From: Echinococcus granulosus
Taxonomy: Eukaryota > Platyhelminthes > Cestoda > Cyclophyllidea > Taeniidae
Assembly (NCBI RefSeq): GCF_000524195.1
Contig: NW_020170499.1
Span: 84,435-140,171 of the forward strand
DNA length: 55,737 bases
Direction of reading: 5' to 3'
A program made the position numbers and the translations under genes. This document shows, piece after piece, positions 46,701 to 55,737 of this stretch. Under the pieces are notes generated by a model. The model searched no databases. It saw only the letters and a program-made list of their open reading frames with translations, and was not told the DNA's origin. Every line of letters starts with the position of its first letter. Positions within the stretch are counted from its first letter, which is position 1.

Positions 46701-48426
46701 GAGTGTTAAAAAACTGCAGCACAATTTCTTTTTTTTTTTGCAGCCTTATTCCTCGCGGCTTGTTAATGCTTTGGCAAAGTGTGAAATTCCAACGTGTCTG
46801 GTCTTGTTGGAAAGCGTATCCCACCGGAGTGCTTAACATCGATGTTATGGGGGTTGATAAGTAGATTCCCAGACTGGTTCAGACAAATCGTGAAATCACG
46901 GTAGTGAGGACTTCTCCACAAGTTCGATTCCTGCATCAGTTCTGCCTTTTTTTGCTTAAATCTTGTATAAATTGTCCACTGTCCGCCCTGTTGTGAAGGT
47001 TCCTCACCACCGTGAACATTGACGGTCAAGGTGGTGGTGGTGGTGATCACGGAATAATTGATCTGTATCTCGAAAATTATTCCGAATCAAGGCGATTTGA
47101 CGATGAGCAAATGATTGTTTACCCCCCAAAGCTTAGCATAACCAGTCGTTCGCGAGACCTTCAATTGGAGCAACTTCCGGTTGCTGCTACCGCCGACCTC
47201 TCTTGTCATGTGAATTAATGATGCTGTAACTGACCTCAATGCTTTTATGCAACTGGTAAACTGTTTGCTTAAACTGCAATCAGTAACAGGTCCCTCAGGC
47301 AGCCTGTGGAGGCCTCTCTTTTCCCACTCAGATCGCCTCATTCTTGGCTGAAGTTTATTTTCTTGGTTGACCCCAGTCTACTTAAATTGGTGTAAGTAGC
47401 ATGCACCGCCTTTTAGTGATGGCCATTCCATCCCATCCGTGATAACTAACTGTTGGTCAGGGGAATGCACATTCTCGGGTCGGTGCGGCCTCCTCTGAAA
47501 TAGTGACTGGGTAGCCCACTCAAGTCCTAGCCAGTGACAGCCCGCGAAACTCACTATTTGATCAGGTCATGTGACCTGGCAGTCTACTTATATCCAAATC
47601 AGTAGTAAATGGGACGGACAATCAAGCCAACAGTGGCGCCGTTTGGTGGGATAGTCTACTTAAACTAAAATGAGTAGAACACAGAGACGGTGTCAGGTTT
47701 TGTGGATAGAAGGGGCAGGAAACTTAAATTTGAATTCTTCATGGCAGTCTTCTTCTCCAACGATTCACCTCCCACCCGAAATTACATGGGCCGGATGGGC
47801 GGCGCCGGCAGCGGTGGTGCTCTCGGTGGCGGTGGCCAGGGCAACCAAACTGGTGGCGATTCAAAGGATATTCGACGACGAGTCAGCCACAATGAGGGTG
47901 AGTTGCCCCAATGCGCTGCTACTACTACTACTAACTAGCTGAAAGTCGGCGGCATGATCAACCTCCTCCCCTCCCATCTTGTGTCTGCTAGTGGAACGAC
48001 GACGTCGGGATCGAATCAACACGTGGATTGCCGCACTTTATAAGCTTCTTCCCCCGGAACAACAGGCAAAATCGCAGTATCAGAGTAAAGGTGTCGTGCT
48101 GAAACGCGTCTACGAGTACTTCCAGAACTACGACTCCAATATCAAGACGGTGAGTGTCTGCTGTGGGTGGAGCTTTCCATATCATTGGTTAATTATTGGT
48201 CGATTGAGATGTTTGATCTTTTTGATAGCTACGGGAGGAAAACGCCATATTCAAGCAGGAGATATGTCGTCTGACACGGGAAAACCACATTCTTCGCGAC
48301 AGCCTGAAAGCGCATTTCCAACAACAACAGCAGCAGAGTGCGACAGTGACGACGGGGGTGTCCACACCATGCGAGGTTTCCCAGGTGCCATCGCCTTCAA
48401 AACGGTCGCACTTCTCAACCGACTAG
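40765..48426 (+). CDS. USF: USF-type bHLH-leucine zipper transcription factor
   Basis: Seven exons join in frame: 40765-41089 (ATG, preceded by acceptor gacttgttcag), 42135-42376, 42572-42944, 43777-44199, 47748-47897, 47992-48149 and 48229-48426 (TAG), giving 622 residues. Exons 5-6 encode the basic region RRRVSHNE/VERRRRDRINTWI and the helix-loop-helix with QSKGVVLKRVYEYF, very close to human USF1 (RRAQHNEVERRRRDKINNWI, QSKGGILSKACDYI). Exon 7 has the zipper (LREENAIFKQEICRLTREN). The His/Glu/Arg residues that read CACGTG E-boxes are present. The N-terminal 490 residues are disordered, with Ala9, several Gln tracts, Gly/Ser/Thr runs and PPPP, roughly twice the length of human USF1 (310). 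Intron 4 (3.5 kb) holds a dispersed repeat. The C-terminal exons are certain; the order of the N-terminal exons rests on phase and splice agreement. Symbol by homology. Confidence 0.82.
42665..42850 (+). repeat. Ala and Gln codon repeats in USF exon 3
   Basis: A GCG/GCC run encodes nine Ala, followed by CAA/CAG-rich blocks encoding Gln tracts. Codons are mixed, which argues for selection on the residues rather than pure slippage. Confidence 0.7.
44200..47747. other. Intron 4 of the USF gene
   Basis: A 3.5-kb intron with donor cgtacgtt and acceptor catggcag. It contains dispersed repeat copy B at 46215-46570. No host exon was recognised inside. Confidence 0.5.
46215..46570 (-). repeat. Dispersed repeat, copy B
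   Basis: Reverse-strand relative of 11506-11885. On the minus strand an open frame runs 46514-46218 and includes PSREEAVARLEGALSRLQPS and VEAVERFQNEHGRKKFGGQ. The same VEAVERFQ block appears in copy A. Because the frame is intact here but broken in copy A, it may retain part of an element's coding sequence. The family is unknown. Confidence 0.5.
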
Positions 48427-48439
48427 GGAGAGCCATTCA

Positions 48440-50840
48440 TTCAACCCTCCTTTCCCTTTTCTCCGCTACCACCTTGTCTGACATTAGTCTTTCATGTCAC
48501 TCACCTGCCCAGCCATCCATCCACCTGTCAAAGCGTTCGTTCGTTTCCTCGCTCGTTCGTCCGTTCCCGTGTGTGTGTGTATGTGTGTGTGTGTGTGTAA
48601 TCTACTGGGGGTAACGAAGAGGTCATTCGCACATCCGTTGGTTTGTTATCATCCCCTTCCTTCCTGCCTACCTGTCTATGTCCACCTTTTCCCTTTCTTT
48701 CCCCCTTCCTTTTGCACTTCTTCCTTCCACGCCTGTCTGAGCAATGACGGATATTGACAAAGCAACCAACCAACAAACATTTGATACCACAATTTTAGCG
48801 CTGCTTGACTTTCCCTTCCCTCGTATTTGGTGTGGTGTGTCTATGACGGGGTGAAGAGTCGAGAGGGCATGCGAGTCCGGAAGTGGATTTGTTGTTCGCC
48901 CACCGAAGGACTGGGAGACACTCGGCCTGGATAATCGAGAGGGTCTGTATGTTCAACGCCATGCCCCCGACAGCCATTCATCGAGACGGGAGGGGTGCTT
49001 GTTGGACATTCCACATGCTGAAGGTTTACAGAGGCCAGTGCTATGACCAGCCGCCACGGCTGCGATTGTCATTCGATAACACTCTATCCTGCTCGGAGCA
49101 TTGGTAGGGGGACCTCGTCACCCGCCGATCATTGCGTAGACTTCCTCACCACCCGTCGCCCATGTCGAGGAATCCCGGTTTGGTGTCAACGTGCCACTTA
49201 TCACCAGTCAAACTAACGGAGTGACTACCACAGTCATCGCACGTCAATGTGGTGGTGGCGAAGCGCCTTTCTGGCAGTTTCAACCGTACCGACATCTCAA
49301 GGTCACCTGTGGCATGTGTGTGTGTGTGTGTGAATGCAGCACCGTATCCACCCAGTCAGGCAGTCAGTCAGTCGCAAACCGCGCACTTGCTGAAGGACCT
49401 CCCTAAAATGCAACTTGATGGCGTTCCACGAGGCTTCACTATCAATAAGCATCGTTTAACTTGCCGCTTCTTCTACCCATCCCCCTAACTCGGGACGAGG
49501 GGGGGGAAGAGGGGAAGAGGGGAGTGGTATCACCGGTCTGCAGTCTACAAGCCTCAAACACTAAACACCGACCTATCTTAAATGGGGAGGTTTAACTGTC
49601 AAATCTGTCACCAATGCTGCCACGGACTAAATGGGACTGAGTTGGCACTACACCTGGCACAGCCAAGATCAGGTTCTTCCTCTCCCCCCCTCTTTCCGGC
49701 TAGAGTTTTGTAAGGGCGGAAGTAGTTGCAGTTGTAAGAAAGGCGGAGGGGAAAAAACGGTTGTCAAAGTGGCAACGCTAGCACGGCGCAAGCACTGGCC
49801 CACGAGAGGCAAAAGGCAAGCAGGCGGGCGTACGCGAGTTGAAACGCCTTGCCACACTGGGATGTCACATGACAGCAGGGTGTCATGTGAGCGCGGGAGC
49901 CGCCCACTTCCTCTCCAACCCACGTGATGAGGTGAGGTGGGCTGAGCCAAGTGGCTGGCTGGCTGGCCGGGGAGAAGTTTGTGTGTGACTGTTTGTGGTG
50001 TTTGGCATACGGTTGTCAATCCTGCCATACTGATAAACTATCAAAGTAAAGCTCCTCAAGCACCGAAGGCGTGATGCTGTGAAGTTCAATATACCCCCAC
50101 ACCACGCAATAAACCATCAGTGCGCATAAGAGCCGAGCGACTACCTGGAAAGCTCCACGTCAACGCCGTGGTAGCCCGAAGAGCCTCGTTCCATAGTTCT
50201 AGGCGTCCTCTCCAAGTAAGTGACGTTAAATCAACCAAGAAGACAGAAATGGAAGTGGCCATCAGGGAGAGAAGGCTTCTAGGTCCTTGTAGATGGCCTT
50301 GCATTACAACTTTTCATTTTCCGGGTCCATTAAAGTCGGGTGAGGCTCTAAATCGAGTACTTCCATCACTCCGCTTGTTCCGCACCGCGTAAAAGTCCTC
50401 CTGACCTCACTGTCACTTCGGCGATACCAATTCAGCCATCTGGGCTACACTCTCAACTTCCATCGTGAATCTCCGTGGTCGATGTCCCCCTCTCCTACGG
50501 TTACGCGCCACCACATTCATCCGCACTCAGACCTTCTTTAAAGTGGTCGAATTCCCAACCATCTACTGTCGCCGTATCGCTCAACTAACTTCGGGGAAAG
50601 CGGTGAAGTGCTAAAAGACTCTCTGAAAACGGCACCCTCTAGGAGATGCCCTGATACCCGCAATGAAATCGATCTGGTTCACAAAAATGGGAGTTATGGT
50701 GGGTGAACAAGTGGACTCAAGGAGGCTCAAGTTTCCACGCGAATTGGCTACAATTTCTTAGTTACTCTACCGCCTTCAAGTTGACTAAAGAGTCTTTTTT
50801 GGATCAAGGAATCGTTCAAAATCTATGAGTATGCATCCTT
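48440..50840. other. No gene recognised
   Basis: USF 3' flank and beyond. Contains GT-rich tracts at 48569-48598 and about 49314-49332, and G-rich sequence near 49499. Open frames are short and lack splice context. Confidence 0.4.
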
Positions 50841-50848
50841 ATACTCTT

Positions 50849-51021
50849 CTAGAATATCTTTAGCGAAGCGAGACTCCATTCTGCCCAGGGCGAGGCAGTA
50901 TGATGGAAAGCTGTGTCTTCACTTTTAGAAGCTTTATAGATCTGGAGAAGATATTCCTTATTTAATCGTCCAGACTTTAAGAGAATTACCGGAGTAGATT
51001 CCAACAGTCTTTCAGTTGCAC
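50849..51021 (-). CDS. Exon-like ORF, unassigned
   Basis: A minus-strand acceptor (tttacatcgcag) opens a 57-codon frame beginning GATERLLESTPVILLKSGRL, continuing YLLQIYKASKSEDTAFHH and ending LASLKIF-stop. It has ordinary protein composition, unlike nearby random frames, and could be a terminal exon of an unidentified g​ene or a remnant. No upstream partner exon was found. Confidence 0.3.
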
Positions 51022-51039
51022 CCTGCGATGTAAACATGA

Positions 51040-52680
51040 CTAAAATTTACAAATAAAAACACCTACTAACACAACTTCAGTAGCGCGTTAATTCTAATCG
51101 CTAAATTGCCGAGCTTTTAAATCCACCTTAAAAAATTCTGTTTGGAATTAAAACGAGCATCTAACAACGCATTATATTTAATTATTAGCAATTTTTTTTT
51201 GAGAATTGGGACAACAGAGCCTCTTCAATGTCAGTTAATTGACTTTTCGTAATGATACCCCACGCAGTGCCGTCAGGGCCTAAACGGCCGGACGGTGGAA
51301 TTATTTTGCGGCTCCTTCGTTATTCCCCTTTTGATGGTAAACCGTTAGGGCAACAACTTCACTGAGTATTCTGCCATTCTCAATCGCGAAGCTGACATCC
51401 CATGCCGCCGATTCGGGGTTGTTGAACAGGCCACCCTTCAACTACTCGCAGAAATACTTCAAGCTACATTTCTTTATTTTTCCCCAAATAATGGGACATT
51501 ATAACACACTGATCGGAAATTCAAATCACCACCAACTTGTCCATATGTCTAATCTTCCTCCTGTCTCACAGGGGAAATAAATCTCCCAATCACTGCCAAG
51601 GTGGAAGCAAATTTGTAGACAACAAAAGAAAATTGTAGTTGATAGCTTAAAAATGAAGTTTAATTGATGAAACAGGTAAATTATCGCCCACAAAAGAAAA
51701 TCGAGTCCTCCTTCTCCTCCGCCTTGCTACGAACTCGCCAAACTAAAACACGGATTTCCTCCTGTTGAAATACAGAAAAAAAAAGGAATTACCAAGGTGA
51801 CATTTTAAATAGTCGTAACTGTCCCTCAGTGGGTGAAATTATTCACAACTTTGCAGAGGGCCACGATGAATGGGCTTAGGGAGATGCGGCAATCAGTCCA
51901 TGTCAATCAGGCGGGGGGGGGGGGGGGAGGAGGGAAGGAACTGTCCTTTACCCTTAATTTGCCCTCCTTCGTGGATAATTCAAGTGTTTGTCGCAGAACA
52001 GCATCTGGCCGACTTGAGCTCCCAAGGCTGGGTTGGAGGCCTCGCCCATGAGGTCATGTTAAGGCCACCCTGAGAGAACTGGTCACTGCGGCCTAGGTGC
52101 TGGGGGGACATTTGCTGTTGAACCAGCGTCGAATTAGGGAGGCGGGGTTATTAAATTAACCTCACCCTCTTCGTGACTCACCTCAGACCCACCAAATTTG
52201 TCCTTTGAGGTTACATTACCACTCCGATCACAGGCTCTGATTCTACCAACCAACTACTTTAAAGGGGCGGGTTTTATCAGATCAGCTAATGATTTATGCT
52301 TGCAAATCGCATAGCACCGGGAGATGCATTTGTGTCAGCGTTTCATCAGACTTTTCATTTATCCCCTGCCTTGGTGACAGAGTAGCCTTTTCCATTAAAC
52401 CGCAAATCAAGTGGGTAAAAGGACTAGCCGAGGGTGATACGTAAGGCGGGGATGTGGGCAGTCAAATGCGTAGTGTAAAGATGCGGAAGTTAGGCGAGTT
52501 GATTGTGTGCCAGGAAATCAGGAGGACTGAAGACGGCAAGTCAAATCAGCGTCGCAACGACTTACAAGGAGAAGAGCGTTTCACAGAAAGGAGAACGAAA
52601 AGAGTCGACTGAAAGAGGAAGACATGTTAAATCCGTGAAAGAGCGCAATGTACCACCTCCGATATGAATTTTGGGCTACA
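51040..52680. other. No gene recognised
   Basis: AT-rich then mixed sequence. No coding block or motif could be supported apart from the G run listed separately. Confidence 0.4.
51913..51927. repeat. Poly-G run
   Basis: About 15 consecutive G. A likely site of sequencing or assembly length error. Confidence 0.9.
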
Positions 52681-52683
52681 ATA

Positions 52684-52989
52684 CTACTGAAAAACTAAGT
52701 AAGTAGTTGGGATTCTGTTTACGTACTTGGATTTTTCCACCATGGAAGTACGCCTTCGTCGGGTGGAACCGGTGCACTTAGCGATGATGGCGATGGAGGC
52801 AGAAATTAAGATGAGACTGCCGTATGTCACGAGGGAGGCCAAGCCAGCGTGATAACCCAAACTGTATGGCGCGGTGTCATAGAAGATGCAGGAGGGCGCA
52901 TCTTTCATCGCCTCCTCCAACGTCATCGCAGAGGCGATCGAGCCCAATGCCAATGAGACAGCAGCCAGAAACGGGATAGGGAAGTATAT
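52684..52989 (-). CDS. C-terminal exon of a multi-pass membrane protein
   Basis: A minus-strand acceptor (ttttcttattag) precedes a 101-residue open frame ending in TAG. It holds a membrane helix (IYFPIPFLAAVSLALGSIAS), a 35-residue polar loop with one Cys (DAPSCIFYDTAPY), a second helix (LVTYGSLILISASIAIIA) and a basic tail (STRRRRTSMVEKSKY). This looks like the last two helices of a small tetraspan (MARVEL-, claudin- or LHFPL-like) protein, but I cannot name the family. A donor-like GTAAAC after KSKY could end the exon earlier. Upstream exons are not resolved. The promoter-like sequence at 54.8 kb on the same strand could be its start. Confidence 0.5.
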   Translation of the reverse strand: MYFPIPFLAAVSLALGSIASAMTLEEAMKDAPSCIFYDTAPYSLGYHAGLASLVTYGSLILISASIAIIAKCTGSTRRRRTSMVEKSKYVNRIPTTYLVFQ

Positions 52990-53602
52990 CTAATAAGAAA
53001 ATTGAGGGCACGACTTGCTAACAATTTCTTTTAAGAGGAAGAGAACTCTGAGATTTGAGACGAGGTGATTCCACTGACCTGTGCTGCATCGTGAAGAGAA
53101 TGGAAGGATGGGTCAATAAACGGATGGATGAATGCGGAAGGAACGCATGAGTGGATACGGGATAGATGAAGGTGTCAGTCAAAAACTCAAAATTTTGTTT
53201 AATTAACTTTTTTTCTTGGCTGAGATGGAAAGAACTTTAACGGGAATTCTTACGAGTGATTCATGAAGTCTTCCTTGTTTTGCTGTGGGATAAGTCAAAC
53301 ACCCGGTAGAGCGAACAGCTATTAGAAAGTAATGGAAGCTTTCAGGATCACCCATAATCTGCTGTTTGGACTTGCTTGCTCGTCTGGGACTGCTCTCAAC
53401 CAACAGCCCTCATCCAAGGCGGCTGTTTCGACGACGACACCTCGAATGTGGATGGAATGGGATGGACCACCTCCAGCTTGCCATGTGGCGACACTCCGGA
53501 TTGGCTCGTCATCTTTCAACGAGATTTTCTCTATGTCCTGATTGATTTAGGATGGGGTCCAGATTGGGTGGAAGTGAGTCGGAGCCACTCATCACTTTTA
53601 CC

Positions 53603-53632
53603 TCCTCCTCCTCCTCTCCTTCGGTCTCCATG
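53603..53632 (-). CDS. Possible short exon (METEGEEEEE)
   Basis: An ATG on the minus strand followed by an acidic run, then a GT donor-like site (gtaaaa). Phase 0 would be compatible with the membrane-protein exon downstream. The evidence is only this agreement, and it may be chance. Confidence 0.2.
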
Positions 53633-54777
53633 ATAAGATTGTTGTGATTGACGTGATTGGCTCCCTCCGCAATTTGTGCCGCTACTGAACACCTCGGTGA
53701 GGTCAAAAACTGTGCTTCTTCACCCCCCCCTCCCCCACCTTTGGAAGCAGCAATGGCTACTGGAGTCAGGATCCAGCGATTTCGAGCCTAAAACCACATT
53801 TCCTTCTTGGCCAAAAGTGACACGAGTTGTGATGTCTTGACCACTTCTTTGGGTGGATGCCGCCTAGCAGCGACCCAGTCGGGTCATGCAATGACCCCAA
53901 TGACTCCATTAACCACGTCTCTGGCGTCCCACAACCTCCAGGTTGCACTCATGCCAATGATGCGCACAAATGACAAGTGACAGGTGGATTTGTTACGATG
54001 CTACCCAAATACTGTGCCACTAGGTCCATGTTTACAAAGGAATTTCACCTCAAAATCGGTACACCTAATTCGCTGTTCTTCACGTCGGAAGTGGATGCAT
54101 AAGCTGCCGCTTACTTGTAAACTTCCCCCGCAAACTTGCTCTTCGTTTTCATGGCGAGGTGCGAGCGTTCTTTCCTCATTTCACAAAGTCTTAGTTGCAT
54201 CTGGCTGAGAGTCTGGAGTACTTCGATACGACCACTTTTTAATCACCCAATTCGTTGATCGACAATGTCCGAGAGCACAAATGCGGAGGGAGGTGAATTG
54301 GCACTCCCATAGCACCAGAAGGACAGCTGCGCCGCCAGACAGAGGTTGCAACACGATAAGATCAGACACAGCCAGCTACTACAACCACTACTACCTCCTT
54401 CGTAATTTGCCCTTACAAAAATGCAGAAATGCGGGTACGCGGTATCAAGACCTTAGATTTCAGTACAAACGCGCTGTTTAGAAGACTGCATTTGACAGAA
54501 TATGAAATTTTAGACAGCTAAGCCCTCCCTTCTCCCCTCTCACGGCATGACTTAAAGCGAAAGTAGCCTGTCACAAATGCCAAAATAAGCAAGAAATGGG
54601 TAGAATATCTGGAGATAATTGCACAACTCCAATTGGATGACACAAAATATTTTCCCTTTTCTGCAACTAATAAATGCTTAGAACTTCAAGGCACCTCCGA
54701 GATCGGATAAAATTTTACGGGTGGAAATTAAGTAGGAAAACAAATAATGGCAAGAAATGAGGGCAGTGAAGCACCTA

Positions 54778-54894
54778 CCATTTTGCGGAGAGAGCGCTGT
54801 GACCAACTCTTCCTGCCCCGCAAAGTTATAAACAAGTCCAAAACTAGGCGCGAGCCTATTGGTTGAGCAAACTGACCAATCAGGTTGGGCCAAT
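54778..54894 (-). promoter_or_regulatory. Minus-strand core promoter and first exon candidate
   Basis: On the minus strand, two ATTGG boxes (54894-54890 and 54880-54876) and one CCAAT box (54862-54858) are followed by TATAAC within TTTATAAC (54833-54826). About 45 bases later comes an ATG (54781-54779) directly followed by the donor gtaggt. If used, the first coding exon would end exactly after the start codon. Its downstream gene is not identified. Confidence 0.4.
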
Positions 54895-54995
54895 GGATAA
54901 AAGGGGCGCAAAAATGGTCTTTGGGAGGGGAGAGGGCAATGTTTTACGATCCCTTGATGCGAGTACCTGTTTAACACCTTTTCCTAGGCAAAGTT

Positions 54996-55313
54996 ATGAA
55001 GGTGACAGGACAAATTTCAAAGTATTTATTGAAAAAAAAAACGAATAAGCCGTTTTATTTCCCCATCAAATCCTCCGCCAAGTCGTTTGGAAGTTGGAGG
55101 GAAATTAATGCCTACATCGCGTGCTGTGCAGTGAGCGTCACCATCAACGCGAGTCAAAATATTTGGCCACACAAACGACTTCACATTCCCTTTCTTGTTG
55201 GGAAGAAGACTCGAATGTCACCCCATTTTGCCAAGGCGGTAAACAAAGGGGGACAAAGAAGCCGCAGCATTTGCTCAGTCTACCGTAGAACAAAAAGAAC
55301 ATCCACTATTTAA
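54996..55313 (+). other. Open frame, unsupported
   Basis: A 105-codon Lys/Arg-rich frame. No splice context, domain or family resemblance was seen, and the surrounding sequence is not protein-like. Listed only so that the stretch is accounted for. Confidence 0.15.
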
Positions 55314-55670
55314 GTCGAAAAAAGAGGGAATATTGACACGACAAGGGGTTGGCATTCCCCAGAGCACTTTCATACCTTCGCATTGTCCACGTTGTGTTTT
55401 CTTTTGTTAAAAATGTGGAAAACATTTTTCCACCCGAATGGTATACAAGCTACATGCGTGGAGCGTCAAGCTGGATCCTGGAAAGTGGAGGTTTTAACGC
55501 GCACCAGTTGGGAGGAAAGCAATGCTGTTTGGTAAACAAAGGATGGAAGGGTTGCGGCTTAACTTGGTTGACACGTGAATAAGCGAGGTGGGAACGTAAA
55601 GTAAAAAAATTGAAGATCCTGTGGAGGAGTCATTGTTGGGATGGAGATAAGCAAGTTTCGGAAATTCGCA

Positions 55671-55737
55671 CCATCCATCCATGCATCCATCCATCCTGTA
55701 TCCATCCATCCATCCTGTATCCATCCATCCATCCTGT
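55671..55737. repeat. Tandem repeat (CATC-based) at window end
   Basis: CCATCCATCC motifs organised into higher-order units of about 22 bases ending CATCCTGTAT, at least three copies, running off the window edge. Confidence 0.85.

Noticed and set aside
54996..55313. 105-codon plus-strand ORF
   Set aside because: Not claimed as a gene: no motif, no splice or promoter evidence, and the nearby promoter elements point the other way.
1..55737. tRNA, rRNA, CRISPR or bacterial operon features
   Set aside because: None were seen. The architecture is eukaryotic, and simple repeats are microsatellites rather than spaced direct repeats.

Overview
This window is nuclear DNA of a metazoan with compact, intron-rich genes: short GT-AG introns, a 17-nt micro-exon, long untranslated gaps, simple repeats and one 101-bp run of N. 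The gene content is animal (RPN2, BCL-2 family, SMN, CSRNP, USF). The divergence of the proteins, the small introns and an acceptor-like site 2 nt before the RPN2 start codon suggest a parasitic flatworm, probably a tapeworm. That assignment is inference, because no diagnostic marker is present.

Layout. 1.9-6.8 kb (+): a multi-exon gene of unrecognised family with an IQ-like motif and a long disordered tail. 7.46-8.01 kb: an orphan inverted copy of an exon that also lies at 15.6 kb. 9.2-10.3 kb: coding-like but unresolved sequence. 11.5-11.9 kb: a dispersed repeat with a relative in reverse orientation at 46.2-46.6 kb. 13.1-14.3 kb (-): exons of a B-box/coiled-coil (TRIM-like) protein. 15.0-18.6 kb (-): an eight-exon model for a disordered protein with a recurrent Ser-Asp-Val/Ile-Asp motif and strictly alternating intron phases. 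20.99-26.79 kb (+): a complete 13-exon RPN2 gene (oligosaccharyltransferase subunit).

Right half. Facing RPN2 tail-to-tail is a row of three minus-strand genes: a BCL-2 family regulator (30.56-27.05 kb), an SMN homologue (33.39-31.45 kb) with no recognisable Tudor domain, and a CSRNP/AXUD1-type nuclear protein (38.11-33.92 kb) whose middle exons were not found. An inverted-repeat element interrupted by an assembly gap lies at 38.7-39.0 kb. A complete USF-type bHLH-zipper gene occupies 40.77-48.43 kb (+). From 48.4 kb to the end only a membrane-protein exon (52.7-53.0 kb, -), one other exon-like ORF and a candidate minus-strand promoter (54.8 kb) could be supported.

The genes do not form one pathway: RPN2 acts in ER N-glycosylation, BCL-2 in apoptosis, SMN in snRNP assembly, and CSRNP and USF in transcription. 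Exon boundaries were placed by eye from GT/AG sites, reading-frame continuity and remembered family patterns. No alignment or database search was run.
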